In this document: positions 16,129 to 24,572 of the stretch, piece after piece
Layout of the letters: the number at the start of each line of letters is the position of its first letter
How positions within the stretch are numbered: the stretch's first letter is position 1
Assembly: GCA_024405155.1 (NCBI GenBank)
Contig: JAKSPC010000023.1
Location: 1-34,231 of the forward strand
Origin: Lachnospiraceae bacterium
GTDB lineage: Bacteria > Bacillota > Clostridia > Lachnospirales > Lachnospiraceae
Direction: 5' to 3'
Length of the DNA: 34,231 nt
Translations under genes and position numbers: made by a program
Notes under the pieces: model-generated
What the model saw: the letters and a program-made list of their open reading frames with translations, nothing else
Told to the model about the DNA's origin: nothing
Database searches by the model: none

Positions 16129-17322
16129 TTACAAATCGTACTGCTCGCCGTCGGCAGTGAAGGAATCGTTGCCTTCGCGGCCGATGCAGATCATGGTTTT
16201 TCCTTCGTTTAAGGTGATCTCTTTTCCGGCGGGGTCATAGAACCGCGTGCATTCGTAGTCAGCGGTCTTCTGCCATCTTACGGGGATCATTTTCCCCCGT
16301 GTTATGTACCAGCCGAAATGACCGGCATCCAGCACGTGAAAATAGAGATACCCGGCGCCTCGCTCTCCGTAGACGCAGGATTCGATGAGGATGTTGTCGA
16401 AGGCCAACTGATCACCGGTGAGCGCGTCGATCTGCGGTTCACCGTAAATGCTGCGGTAGTATTTTCCGTCTTTTTCATCGTAGGTAAACAGCGGCTGATC
16501 GATGGGGTACATGCCGGCCGTGGAGACCTCCCGGGCATCTCTTACTTCCGCATAGGAGGAAAGGTCCACCGGCGCTTTTGCTTTGGCAAATTTCCAGTGA
16601 TCCGCCTTTTCGCCGCTCCAGTATGCTGTGCGGTGTGTCACGGAAAAACCGGCTTTTTCGATGGCCTTTTCCAGGTGCTCCGAATCCGTATAGGCGTTAT
16701 GGGTGGTGTTTACGTTTTTCGGCACCCGGAAGAAAGCGCCGTAGTCATCTCCCATCACACCGGACACGCCGTTTAAGTTATCCACATCTTCTCTGGTGAG
16801 AAGGTCTTTTACAAACACTTCCGGTCCGCCGAAATGCACGATGACCGGATCCCACTCCAGGGCCTCGTAGATGAAATAGTCGCGGATGCTGCGGATGTTT
16901 CCGATGCGGGAAAGACCGGTGTAGTCTTCCAGGATGCCCATCTGTCGGCTCATGGAGCCTTCTTCCAGGATCTCATAGAACACGCTTACCTTTGACAGCC
17001 CGTACTGAGGCTGCGCTTTTTTGTCCGTGGGATACATCACCGCCACGGGACGCTTTTCGGCAAGCTCTGCCGGGATCCAACTGCCGGTAAGGAAACTCCG
17101 TACCATGCTTTCTTCCGGGGGTATGTCTTCCTCCTCTGCCGCTTCTGTCAACGGTTCTGTCTCCGGCGGCTCCGTTTCGTTTTCGATCACAATGACGGCA
17201 GTCGTGGTCTGGGCGGCGGCGGTGGTCTCTTCCGGCGGGGCGGCAGTTTCCGCCGTGCCCGCATTACTGCAGGCGGCAAGCAGGAAAAGCAGTATGCAAA
17301 TGACGATCAGACTTTTTTTCAT
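16129..17322 (-). CDS. DUF3048 (YerB-like) lipoprotein
   Basis: A 397-residue protein. It has a lipoprotein signal peptide (MKKSLIVICILLFLLAAC) with the lipobox LLAAC giving lipid-modified Cys18, then an acidic Thr/Glu/Pro linker of about 65 residues, then the DUF3048 pair (RPVAVMYPTDKKAQPQYGLS, VFYEILEEGSMSRQM, RIGNIRSIRDYF). I chose the start at 17322, one base after the stop of the upstream amidase gene, because it gives a complete signal peptide. It is attached to the outer face of the membrane; the function is unknown. It is co-transcribed with the nitrilase-family gene. Confidence 0.9.
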   Translation of the reverse strand: MKKSLIVICILLFLLAACSNAGTAETAAPPEETTAAAQTTTAVIVIENETEPPETEPLTEAAEEEDIPPEESMVRSFLTGSWIPAELAEKRPVAVMYPTDKKAQPQYGLSKVSVFYEILEEGSMSRQMGILEDYTGLSRIGNIRSIRDYFIYEALEWDPVIVHFGGPEVFVKDLLTREDVDNLNGVSGVMGDDYGAFFRVPKNVNTTHNAYTDSEHLEKAIEKAGFSVTHRTAYWSGEKADHWKFAKAKAPVDLSSYAEVRDAREVSTAGMYPIDQPLFTYDEKDGKYYRSIYGEPQIDALTGDQLAFDNILIESCVYGERGAGYLYFHVLDAGHFGWYITRGKMIPVRWQKTADYECTRFYDPAGKEITLNEGKTMICIGREGNDSFTADGEQYDL

Positions 17323-17323
17323 G

Positions 17324-18133
17324 TCAGAAAAGCTCCGGGCGGCGGTTTTCCAGCAGGGGAAGGATCTTGCGCACTTCGGGGATGCGGTCCAGGTCGATCT
17401 CTCCGACCACCAGGGTCTCATACTCCGCGGCCTTTGCCACGGGAACGCCCATGGGATCGATGATCATGGAACCGCCGGAGTGCACCTTGTCACACTGATC
17501 GGCCGAGATCACGTAAACCGTATTTTCAATGGCACGGGTGCGGAGAACGGCGTCATACTGGGCCTCCTTCACCTTGCCGCCCACCCAGGCCGTGGGGTGG
17601 AACAGCACGTTGGCCCCTTTTAAGGTAAGGTTTCTTGCGATCTCCGGGAACCGGGCCTCATAACAGGTGAGCACAGCGGCTTTTCCCACGGGGGTATCCA
17701 GCACATCACACAGTTTGTCGCCGGGAATGACAAAATCCGACTCTTTTGCCGTGAAGGCGTCGTAAAGATGCGTCTTTCTGTATTTCGTAACGACGGCGCC
17801 CTTTTCGTCAAGAACGTATACCGTATTGTAGCAGCGCAGCTCCTTCGGATCTTCCGCCGGCTCGTAGCAGCCGAACATGATCCAGAATCCGGCCTCTTTT
17901 GCCAGTTCCTGCATGCGGGCCAGGAACATGCCGTGGGTCTTTTTTACGATCTCGCTTTTCTCCGGAATGGTCTGCTTTTTCTCAAAGTAGCACATGAAGC
18001 ACTCCGGAAATACCAGAATGCAGGGATCATAGGCGCGGGCCTCCGCCACGGCGGCTTCCGCTTTCTTTAAATTCTCTTCCGGCACCGGTGTGGACGATGA
18101 CTGGAACATGGCGATCTTTCTTTTCTCCGACAT
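17324..18133 (-). CDS. Carbon-nitrogen hydrolase (nitrilase superfamily amidase)
   Basis: A 269-residue enzyme with the full catalytic set: E44 in FPEC, K120 in KYRKTHLYD and nucleophile C157 in TCYEARFPE. It has the usual length for a single-domain member. It hydrolyses a C-N bond in an amide; close relatives act on omega-amidase, N-carbamoyl or deaminated glutathione-type substrates, and the specificity is not evident here. AAGGAGG lies 6 bp before the start. A TG-n-TATAAT extended -10 lies about 30 bp upstream, and the DUF3048 lipoprotein follows with a 1-bp gap. Confidence 0.92.
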   Translation of the reverse strand: MSEKRKIAMFQSSSTPVPEENLKKAEAAVAEARAYDPCILVFPECFMCYFEKKQTIPEKSEIVKKTHGMFLARMQELAKEAGFWIMFGCYEPAEDPKELRCYNTVYVLDEKGAVVTKYRKTHLYDAFTAKESDFVIPGDKLCDVLDTPVGKAAVLTCYEARFPEIARNLTLKGANVLFHPTAWVGGKVKEAQYDAVLRTRAIENTVYVISADQCDKVHSGGSMIIDPMGVPVAKAAEYETLVVGEIDLDRIPEVRKILPLLENRRPELF

Positions 18134-18163
18134 GGGCTGCCTCCTTATTCTTCAGGTATTTTT

Positions 18164-18172
18164 ATTATACCA
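18164..18172 (-). promoter_or_regulatory. Extended -10 promoter of the amidase/DUF3048 operon
   Basis: Leftward TGG-TATAAT lies about 30 bp upstream of the 18133 start. No -35 consensus is visible. Confidence 0.5.
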
Positions 18173-18220
18173 TACATTTGAATAATGCGGCGGCGGAAGT
18201 ATCGTATTTCGGACCGCCGG

Positions 18221-18739
18221 TCACGCGGGGCGGCAGAGACACGCCGCTTCCACGGCACGGGCAAGGTCACGTTTCTTTTCGATCTTTACGCGGGGCCCCC
18301 TGGTGAACGTACCGGAAAGGCCGTTGATGCCGTTCAAGATCTTTACGCCGCTGCCGCCGGAACGGATCCATTCCTGAAGGTTGGGGCTGTGGTCGTCACA
18401 GAGCACGTCGCTCTTCTTGATGCCGTGCACCGCCTCCGCCTTGCTTTCCCCGCACAAGGTGAAGATGCGGTGATCCGCGCCGATCTCCGGCAGATACCTG
18501 TCCAGCCACTGATTCTTTTCTTCCCGGGAACGTTCCGCGCACTGGGGAAGCACGGCGGAAAGGATGTAAACTTCCGCCCGGCGGGAGGAAAGCAGATGCC
18601 GTACGGCTTTTACCATTTTTCTGCAGGGTCTTAAATTCGCAAAATAGCCGGCCTTTTCCAGGTCGGAAAGCTCAGCACCGGTGTTATACTCACAAAGCAC
18701 GCCGTCCATGTCGATAAAAATTCTCTTTTTGTTACCCAT
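18221..18739 (-). CDS. 5'(3')-deoxyribonucleotidase-like HAD hydrolase (NT5C family)
   Basis: A 172-residue HAD-superfamily phosphatase. Motif I is FIDMDGV (nucleophile D10, acid/base D12), motif II is ILSAVLP and the C-terminal motif is VLCDDHSPNLQEW with the acidic pair. Size and layout match the NT5C deoxynucleotidase family, which dephosphorylates dNMPs. The start at 18739 follows GGAGG at about 10 bp spacing; a much longer frame upstream has no homology and contains a hairpin. Confidence 0.82.
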   Translation of the reverse strand: MGNKKRIFIDMDGVLCEYNTGAELSDLEKAGYFANLRPCRKMVKAVRHLLSSRRAEVYILSAVLPQCAERSREEKNQWLDRYLPEIGADHRIFTLCGESKAEAVHGIKKSDVLCDDHSPNLQEWIRSGGSGVKILNGINGLSGTFTRGPRVKIEKKRDLARAVEAACLCRPA

Positions 18740-18769
18740 CTTTTTCAGCCTCCATGGAGAGTATAACAA

Positions 18770-18799
18770 AGCGGAAGTCCTAAAAAACGGACTTCCGCT
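18770..18799. terminator. Perfect 11-bp hairpin, probable terminator of lrgAB
   Basis: AGCGGAAGTCC / GGACTTCCGCT flank an 8-nt A/T loop and are followed by TTTG on the leftward strand and CTCTTTT on the rightward strand. It lies 140 bp downstream of the LrgB stop and just before the deoxynucleotidase ribosome site. Confidence 0.6.
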
Positions 18800-18942
18800 C
18801 TCTTTTCCGCCTCTTTCCCGCCTCATTTTCCGAAAAACAGGCAGCCGGCTGTGCTCCGATAAGGATGACGCCGTGGAGGTCAAAGAGGATCTGAAAAGTG
18901 TATTCGGCAACGAACCGCTGACAGACGTATAACGACCCTCAT

Positions 18943-19635
18943 TTAATAGAATCCGGAAAATACTGCCGCCATAATGACGGTGATGACCCCGGCCACGGCA
19001 ATGGAAAGCCCGCTCATGGCGCCTTCCACATCCCCCATCTCCATGGCTTTGGAAGTGCCGATCGCGTGGGACGCCGTTCCGATGCCCACGCCCTTTGCCA
19101 CGGGGTCCTTGATGTGAAACAGCCGGCAGACCGGCTCCGCCAGGATGCTGCCGCACACCCCGGTGATAATGATCACCGCCGCCGTCAGCGAAGGATATCC
19201 TCCCAGCTTTTCTGAGATCGCCATGCCGATGGCAGTGGTCACGGACTTGGGAAGAAGTGTTACATACTCTGCATGGCTGAGACCAAACAGTAAAGAAAGT
19301 ATCAGGATCAGAACGACGCTGGTAAGGACGCCTGCCGTAATACCCGCCAGGATCGCCCGGGCGTTTTTCTTAAGCAGAGAGATCTGCTCGTAAAGCGGTA
19401 CTGCCAGGCAGACCGTTGCCGGCGTCAGAAGGTAACTTATGTACTTTGCGCCTTCGTAGTACGTTCCGTAATCAATGCGGCAGATCACCAGAAAGGCGAT
19501 GGTCAGCGCGATGGCGATCAGCAGGGGATTTGCCAGCGGGTGTTTCCATTTCCTTTTGCAGAAAAGACCCGCCTCATAGAACAAAAGACTCAGAAAAGCG
19601 CCGAAAAATACGGATCCCGAAAAGAGATCGTTCAT
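18943..19635 (-). CDS. lrgB: LrgB family membrane protein
   Basis: A 230-residue polytopic protein. Family motifs are LLTPATVCLAVPLYEQ, LLPKSVTTAIGMAISEKLGG and GTASHAIGTSKAMEMG. It has the usual LrgB length. The start at 19635 follows GGAGAG and overlaps the LrgA stop (ATGA). LrgA/LrgB pairs modulate murein hydrolase activity and cell death in Staphylococcus and act as pyruvate or organic-acid carriers in other Firmicutes; which applies here is unknown. Confidence 0.93.
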   Translation of the reverse strand: MNDLFSGSVFFGAFLSLLFYEAGLFCKRKWKHPLANPLLIAIALTIAFLVICRIDYGTYYEGAKYISYLLTPATVCLAVPLYEQISLLKKNARAILAGITAGVLTSVVLILILSLLFGLSHAEYVTLLPKSVTTAIGMAISEKLGGYPSLTAAVIIITGVCGSILAEPVCRLFHIKDPVAKGVGIGTASHAIGTSKAMEMGDVEGAMSGLSIAVAGVITVIMAAVFSGFY

Positions 19636-19985
19636 TTTTTCTCTCCTTTCTTCATCAGAAACTCCGTGATCTTCCCGGAAACGCCCATCACCAGAACGGT
19701 AGTTACAAGAACGATCACGACATATGCCGGCAGAGAACCCTTGATGATCCCCCACTGTTCCATGAGTCCCACGGCAGCCGGAATGAAAAGGCAGGGCATG
19801 ATGTCCAGAAGGAACCGGGACGTCTCTTTCACATCGGAAACTTTGATCAGGCCGGTGAAAAGGCACACAAACATGATCACCAGCCCATAGATACTTCCCG
19901 GAATGGGAAGCGGGATCTGCCGACCCAGAAATTCACCGGCAAACGACACGCCGAGAATAATGAAAAACTGTTTTAAATACTTCAT
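19632..19985 (-). CDS. lrgA: LrgA/CidA family holin-like protein
   Basis: A 117-residue protein with four membrane helices. The family motif PLPIPGSIYGLVIMF and LDIMPCLFIPAAVGLM are clear. I chose the ATG at 19985 because it begins exactly at the usual N-terminus (MKYLKQFFIILG). Neither this start nor 20015 has a recognisable Shine-Dalgarno, and a strong hairpin ends 15 bp before it. It overlaps lrgB by 4 bp. Confidence 0.88.
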   Translation of the reverse strand: MKYLKQFFIILGVSFAGEFLGRQIPLPIPGSIYGLVIMFVCLFTGLIKVSDVKETSRFLLDIMPCLFIPAAVGLMEQWGIIKGSLPAYVVIVLVTTVLVMGVSGKITEFLMKKGEKK

Positions 19986-19995
19986 TGGTACAAGA

Positions 19996-20020
19996 AAACG
20001 GACGGATGGGGTCATCCGTC
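19996..20020 (-). terminator. Terminator of the Na+/Pi cotransporter gene, abutting lrgA
   Basis: Leftward GACGGATG-ACCC-CATCCGTC is followed by CGTTTTC. The 8-bp perfect stem lies 40 bp after the cotransporter stop and only 15 bp before the lrgA start. Confidence 0.7.
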
Positions 20021-20060
20021 ACCAAAAAATGCAGCAGAAGGTGCGGCCGCCTTCCGTTTC

Positions 20061-21854
20061 TTATTTCTCCAGTTCTCCGAAGTAATGATCGTGACGTTCT
20101 TTGAATGCTTTGTTGAAGTATTCGTCCTGACCCTGATGCAGCACGCTGATGTAATCGTGAGGGCTTGCCGCACGGGCATCTGCCAGTGACATGGTGTAAA
20201 CGCCTACGTTGGAGCACTGGTCGGAGATACGTTCCACATTGGTGAGCACATCCAGGAACACCAGACCGTTCTGGATGGTGCACTGCCCCTCGCGGAGCCG
20301 TTTGATGTGGCGGTCCTTCAGCGCTGCCACCATGTCGTCCACCACTTCCTCTACGGGCTCTATCTTCCTTGCTGCCTCAAAATCCAGCCGGGAGAATGCC
20401 GTATAGGTACTGGAAAGGATATCCCGCAGCGCCTCGCTCACCACATGCAGTTCTTCTTTGGCGTACTGGGAAAACTCCGTATTTCTCGCATGCAGGTCGC
20501 CGGCATTTTCCGTCAGGTTCACGGCGTAGTCGCCGATCCTCTCGAACTCTCCGAAACACTGCATGTAGTAATTGAGCCGCTCGTTGTTTCTGCCGTCCAG
20601 GGAATGCCTGCTGAGTCCGATCAGGTAATTGTCCACGGCGTCCGCCAGCCGGTCGATGCTGTCCTCATTTTCCGTGATCACATCCACCACATGCTGGTCA
20701 TATGCATCGAAATTGTTCATGGCATTGATCACGCCTTCCTGAGAAAGCTTTGCCATGGTGGTAATGGCCTTCTTTACGGAATCCAGAGCCAGTGCGGGAG
20801 AAGCGTACAGCTTGGTATCCAGCATAGAAAGCTCCGCGTCGATGCTGGTGCCCACCTTTTTGTCGTCGGGAATGATCTTAAGCGCCAGCTTTTCATATAC
20901 GCCTGCCAGCGGCATGAGCAGCACGGCACAGGTAAGGTTGAAAACGGTATGGGTATTGGCGATGGAACCGGAATTCATGGTCATATCCCAGATGCCGTCC
21001 AGCACGCCGAACTTCTTTAACAGGAAGACCCCCAGGAATACCAGCATGGTCTCGCACAGGTTGAACATGATGTGAATGGCGCCGGTCCGCTTGGCATCGG
21101 CCTTGGCACCGATGGAGCACACCATGGCGGTGGTGACGCAGTCACCCAGGTACACGCCCACGATGATGGGGTAAGTAGCCTTGAAGGTAAGCGCTCCGGT
21201 GATGGAGAACGCCTGCAGGATACCGATGGTGGCGGAAGACGACTGCAGAATGAACGCCACAGCCACGCCTACCAGATAGGCAAGGAAGGGATTGTCGCCG
21301 AACTTTACGAAAAGATTGGTGAACGCGGGTTCCTTTGAAAGCGGCTCCACCGCGCCGGTCATGGAAAGAAGTCCGGTAAACAGGATGCCGAAACCCATGG
21401 CCACGGTACCGATGGTCTTGATGCTCTCTTTTTTGTTATTGAGGAACATGATGCAGACGATGCCAATGATCGCTGCAATGGGAGCTAACGTAGAAGGTTT
21501 GAAGAAATTGAGCCAGGCGGTGCCGGAGGCGTCCACATCCAGAAGACGGATGATCTGGCCGGTAATGGTGGTGCCCACGTTGGCACCCAGGATGATGCCT
21601 ACGGACTGATGCAGGGTAAGGATGCCCGCGCCTACCAGACCGGAGGTGATAACGATGGTGGCGGTGGACGACTGGATGATGGCTGTCATCAACATGCCCA
21701 CCAGGAAACCCTTGGCCGGGTTGTTGGTCACTTTTTCCAGGACCTTTCTCAAAGTGTCCGTGGACCCTTCCTTCAGTCCGTCGCCCATGACCCTCATGCC
21801 GTAGAGGAACAGCGCCAGACCTCCGAATAACGTAATGATGTTGAATACTGACAT
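20061..21854 (-). CDS. Na+/phosphate cotransporter family protein with PhoU-like C-terminus
   Basis: A 597-residue protein. The N-terminal half is a Na/Pi-cotransporter (NptA/PF02690-type) with two inverted QSS repeats: TAIIQSSTATIVIT and AFILQSSSATIGIL, plus GANVGTTITGQ. From about residue 340 a cytosolic PhoU-like helical domain follows (ENEDSIDRLADAVDNYLIGL, FERIGDYAVNLTENAG, NVERISDQCSNVGVY). The length is normal for the fused type. It imports phosphate with sodium, the PhoU part probably tuning activity. AAGGACA precedes the start. Confidence 0.93.
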   Translation of the reverse strand: MSVFNIITLFGGLALFLYGMRVMGDGLKEGSTDTLRKVLEKVTNNPAKGFLVGMLMTAIIQSSTATIVITSGLVGAGILTLHQSVGIILGANVGTTITGQIIRLLDVDASGTAWLNFFKPSTLAPIAAIIGIVCIMFLNNKKESIKTIGTVAMGFGILFTGLLSMTGAVEPLSKEPAFTNLFVKFGDNPFLAYLVGVAVAFILQSSSATIGILQAFSITGALTFKATYPIIVGVYLGDCVTTAMVCSIGAKADAKRTGAIHIMFNLCETMLVFLGVFLLKKFGVLDGIWDMTMNSGSIANTHTVFNLTCAVLLMPLAGVYEKLALKIIPDDKKVGTSIDAELSMLDTKLYASPALALDSVKKAITTMAKLSQEGVINAMNNFDAYDQHVVDVITENEDSIDRLADAVDNYLIGLSRHSLDGRNNERLNYYMQCFGEFERIGDYAVNLTENAGDLHARNTEFSQYAKEELHVVSEALRDILSSTYTAFSRLDFEAARKIEPVEEVVDDMVAALKDRHIKRLREGQCTIQNGLVFLDVLTNVERISDQCSNVGVYTMSLADARAASPHDYISVLHQGQDEYFNKAFKERHDHYFGELEK

Positions 21855-21927
21855 TCGCTGATGTCCTTTCTCTCTTCTCTGAACTATTTCACCGAAGGCA
21901 GTATACTCCTTTTGCCCGGCAACTGCA

Positions 21928-21959
21928 AGAAAAAGCGGCAGGCGCTTGCCCTGCCGCTT
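21928..21959 (-). terminator. Intrinsic terminator of the YcxB-like/GNAT unit
   Basis: Leftward AAGCGGCAGG-loop-CCTGCCGCTT (10-bp perfect stem) runs into TTTCTTG, 5 bp after the GNAT stop. Confidence 0.88.
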
Positions 21960-21963
21960 GTGA

Positions 21964-22491
21964 TCAATCGTTTTTCTGAGCGGGTATCTTTTCCATCTCC
22001 GTTAAATTGTCTTCGTTCTTCCCCCGGTAGCCGAAGGAATACCGGTACCCCCTGTTTTCGTAGAATTCTCTGGCGTACACGGAAGTGGTGAGCCACACCC
22101 GGGCTGCCGAAAGGAACGCCGGGTCATTTTCCAGCGCGTCAAACAAAAGTGAGCCGATGCCTTTTCTGAGAGAATCCGCGTCGATGAAACACCCGCAGAT
22201 CTCGGCCTCGTTTTCGGCGCCTTCTCTGGCCGGACTGTCTTTTTTGATGGTGCCGGTGGCAACGATCTTTCCGGTATCAGCGTCTTCGATCACGTAGGTG
22301 TGTCCCGTTTCCGCGTTCTTTTTTATATTCTCCGGTACGTAAAAGTTATAGAGGTACTCCCGCTCCCATTCCGGGTCTTCGTAAGTCACCTCACGGATAT
22401 CGCGGCGGATGAGTTCCGAAAGCGTTTCGGCATCCTCCCCGCGAAAATCCCGGATCACGTACCGGTCTTTTTTCAGTTCTTTATCATTCAT
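21964..22491 (-). CDS. GNAT-family N-acetyltransferase
   Basis: A 175-residue acetyltransferase. After YVIRDFRGEDAETLSELI, the core strand IVATGTIKKD and the acetyl-CoA loop region (CGCFIDADSLRKGIGSLLFDAL, pattern R-K-G-I-G) are visible, then WLTTSVYAREFYENRGY, the usual C-terminal end. I chose the start at 22491, 5 bp after the stop of the upstream membrane protein, over 22524, which lies inside that gene. The substrate is unknown. It is translationally coupled to the YcxB-like gene. Confidence 0.88.
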   Translation of the reverse strand: MNDKELKKDRYVIRDFRGEDAETLSELIRRDIREVTYEDPEWEREYLYNFYVPENIKKNAETGHTYVIEDADTGKIVATGTIKKDSPAREGAENEAEICGCFIDADSLRKGIGSLLFDALENDPAFLSAARVWLTTSVYAREFYENRGYRYSFGYRGKNEDNLTEMEKIPAQKND

Positions 22492-22496
22492 ATCCG

Positions 22497-23018
22497 TCAC
22501 TGCTTTGTCACGTGCACGCTCCACCGGAACTTTTTCGGCAGTTTCTTTGCCAGATGTTCCCGCAGAAGCTGCTGATCCCTGGGAGCAAGCTGCTTTAAAA
22601 ACGTCACCACGTATTCGTCCTTGAAGGTGAACAGCACGATGTGGTCGTCCGTACGCATGCCCCGCTTGAAGTTCGAGTAAGCCAGCGTCCCCTTCCAGCC
22701 GTTGTTGTGGCAGAAGATGCTGATGCAGTCATTTTCATAGGAGACCGTGTATTCCAGTGCGCCGTTGTTTGCTGCCAGCAGTTCCCGCTGGGCTTTCAGC
22801 CACTTTGCCGGGCGGCGGAACAGGGCGTTATACCCCAGAAATGCCATGATGATCGCCATCACCAGGCCGAACCAGTCACGGATATAGAGCGCCACCAGGA
22901 TATAGGCAAGGCCTACGATGAACACCACCCAGATCATGACGGTCTGAAGTGTGGAATGGCGCTTCTTTACGATCTCCTGCAGAAGATCCTCATTGATCTT
23001 TCCCGTTGTTTTGTACAT
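22497..23018 (-). CDS. YcxB-like membrane protein
   Basis: A 173-residue protein. Two adjacent membrane helices (TVMIWVVFIVGLAYILVAL, FGLVMAIIMAFLGYNALF) are followed by a cytosolic beta-rich domain (YTVSYENDCISIFCHN, FKDEYVVTFLKQL), the layout of YcxB-like proteins. AAAGGAAA precedes the ATG. Function unknown. It is co-transcribed with the GNAT gene. Confidence 0.75.
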   Translation of the reverse strand: MYKTTGKINEDLLQEIVKKRHSTLQTVMIWVVFIVGLAYILVALYIRDWFGLVMAIIMAFLGYNALFRRPAKWLKAQRELLAANNGALEYTVSYENDCISIFCHNNGWKGTLAYSNFKRGMRTDDHIVLFTFKDEYVVTFLKQLAPRDQQLLREHLAKKLPKKFRWSVHVTKQ

Positions 23019-23033
23019 AGGTTTTCCTTTGTT

Positions 23034-23064
23034 AAAAAGGGTACACGCCCAAAGGCGTGTACCC
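23034..23064 (-). terminator. Intrinsic terminator of the SNF transporter gene
   Basis: Leftward GGGTACACGCC-TTTG-GGCGTGTACCC, an 11-bp perfect stem, is followed by TTTTTAAC. Confidence 0.92.
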
Positions 23065-23120
23065 GTAAATCATACCTTCGTCTTTTTACAGATTTGAATG
23101 TCCGTAAGAAAGGGGAGGGA

Positions 23121-24479
23121 TCAGCCGATTCCGCCAAGAGCAGCGCCGGCGATCAGAGCGATCAGAGCGCATGCGCAGTAAACGTACTTGCCAAGCGGAT
23201 AGAACCAGGCGCCGATGGGCTTCTTTGCACCCATGGAAACCTGCTTCTCTGCGAAGTCCTTGCCAGCGACCCAGAAGAACATGATAGCTGCAAGAAGAGC
23301 GCCAAGCGGGCAGATGTAAATGGATACAACGTCCATCCACGGAGAGGTGATGGGCTGGATGCAGATGGCAACGATAGCGCCGAAAGCGAGCATTGCTGCA
23401 ACTGCGGGTTTTCTCTTCATTCCGAACTTCTCCTGAAGGAGAGCTACGGGAGCCTCGTACAGGTTGATGATGGAGGACAGACCTGCGAACATAACTGCCA
23501 CGAAGAAGATAACGCCGATGATACGTCCGCCGGGCATACCGTTGATAACGTTTACAAGGTATACGAACATAAGTCCGGGGCCGCCGGTGGAAAGCTCAGC
23601 ACCAGCTGCTGCCATAGCCGGGATGATAACGAATGCTGCAAGAAGAGCAGCGATGGTATCGAACAGAGCAACGTTTCTTGCGGATACCGGGATATCCTCG
23701 TCCTTGGAAAGGTAGGAACCGTAGATAACGGAACCGTTACCTGCAACGGACAGCGAGAAGAACGCCTGACCGAATGCATAGATCAGTGTCTTTCCGTCGA
23801 TGGACCCGTTGAAGGAAAGGATGTACTTGTAACCGTTGGAAGCGCCCGGAAGGGTCGCGATGTAGATACCAAGGATCACGAACAGACCGAACAGGATGGG
23901 CATCATGACCTTGTTTGCAGCCTCGATACCGTTGGCGATACCTGCTGCCATGATGATGAAGGCAATGATCACTGCTACTACGATCCAGACGGTAGCTGCA
24001 CCGGTGATGGTGAAGTCAGCATAAGCTTCCGGAGCGGTTGCGCCGAAGGTGCCGCCGATGGTAGCCATATCGGTACCCATAGCATACATGGAACCGGTGA
24101 TTGCCATAACGGTGTACTTGCAGATCCATGCGAACACTACGGTGTAGCCGATGGAAAGGCCCAGAGAGCCGATGATCGGAAGGTATCCGAGTGTTTCGCC
24201 CAGCTTCTTTTTGCCCTTCATTTCCATGCACATGCCGAAGGCACCTACAGGGCCGGCACCTGCCGCACGTCCGAGAGCGAACTCTTCCATAACGCCGGTT
24301 GCACCGATCAGAACTACAAATACGAAGTAAGGAAGCAGGAAGGTAAGTCCGCCATATGCAGATACCAGGATCGGGAATCTCCAGATGTTTCCCATACCTA
24401 CTGCCGAGCCGATGCAGGCAAGGATAAATCCCCAGCGGGACTTAAAGCCGTCTCTTGCCTCAGTTTTTGCTTCTGCCAT
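23121..24479 (-). CDS. SNF-family Na+-dependent transporter, probable tryptophan/aromatic amino-acid symporter
   Basis: A 452-residue transporter of the neurotransmitter:sodium symporter (LeuT/TnaT) family, with the conserved unwound helix-1 motif (SAVGMGNIWRFPILVSAYGG), about eleven helices and the FFSLSVAGNGSVIYGSYL helix-6 region. It lies directly downstream of the tryptophanase-type gene; TnaT, a Na+/tryptophan symporter, occupies the same position in Symbiobacterium, so import of the lyase substrate is a strong inference. It has its own -10 (TATAAT, 24521-24516) as well as possible read-through. Codon use is biased as in a well-expressed gene. Confidence 0.92.
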   Translation of the reverse strand: MAEAKTEARDGFKSRWGFILACIGSAVGMGNIWRFPILVSAYGGLTFLLPYFVFVVLIGATGVMEEFALGRAAGAGPVGAFGMCMEMKGKKKLGETLGYLPIIGSLGLSIGYTVVFAWICKYTVMAITGSMYAMGTDMATIGGTFGATAPEAYADFTITGAATVWIVVAVIIAFIIMAAGIANGIEAANKVMMPILFGLFVILGIYIATLPGASNGYKYILSFNGSIDGKTLIYAFGQAFFSLSVAGNGSVIYGSYLSKDEDIPVSARNVALFDTIAALLAAFVIIPAMAAAGAELSTGGPGLMFVYLVNVINGMPGGRIIGVIFFVAVMFAGLSSIINLYEAPVALLQEKFGMKRKPAVAAMLAFGAIVAICIQPITSPWMDVVSIYICPLGALLAAIMFFWVAGKDFAEKQVSMGAKKPIGAWFYPLGKYVYCACALIALIAGAALGGIG

Positions 24480-24515
24480 AAATAAATCCCCCTAATTTTA
24501 GATTTTTGTGGCTTA

Positions 24516-24555
24516 ATTATACACAAGCAGCTTCCCCCGGTAAAGGGGAAGCTGC
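24516..24555 (-). promoter_or_regulatory. Hairpin after tnaA overlapping a promoter for the SNF transporter
   Basis: GCAGCTTCCCC / GGGGAAGCTGC (24527-24537 / 24545-24555) forms an 11-bp perfect stem just after the lyase stop, without a U-tract. Leftward, a TTTACC -35 (24544-24539) lies in the loop and a TATAAT -10 (24521-24516) lies 17 bp on, so terminator/processing signal and promoter overlap. Confidence 0.6.
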
Positions 24556-24572
24556 GGGTTACCGATCAATAA

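Noticed and set aside
18850-18932. Small rightward gene ending in VEVKEDLKSVFGNEPLTDV
   Set aside because: The tail looks protein-like, but the frame has no start signal and crosses the hairpin and the deoxynucleotidase start. At most it is a remnant.
18740-19156. N-terminal extension of the deoxynucleotidase (frame open to 19156)
   Set aside because: The extension overlaps LrgB in another frame and contains the 11-bp hairpin. The internal ATG at 18739 has the ribosome site and begins at the HAD motif.
22641-24485. 614-residue rightward open frame
   Set aside because: It is antisense to the SNF transporter and YcxB-like genes, has His/Cys/Asp-rich composition typical of reversed GC-biased codons, and shows no domain.
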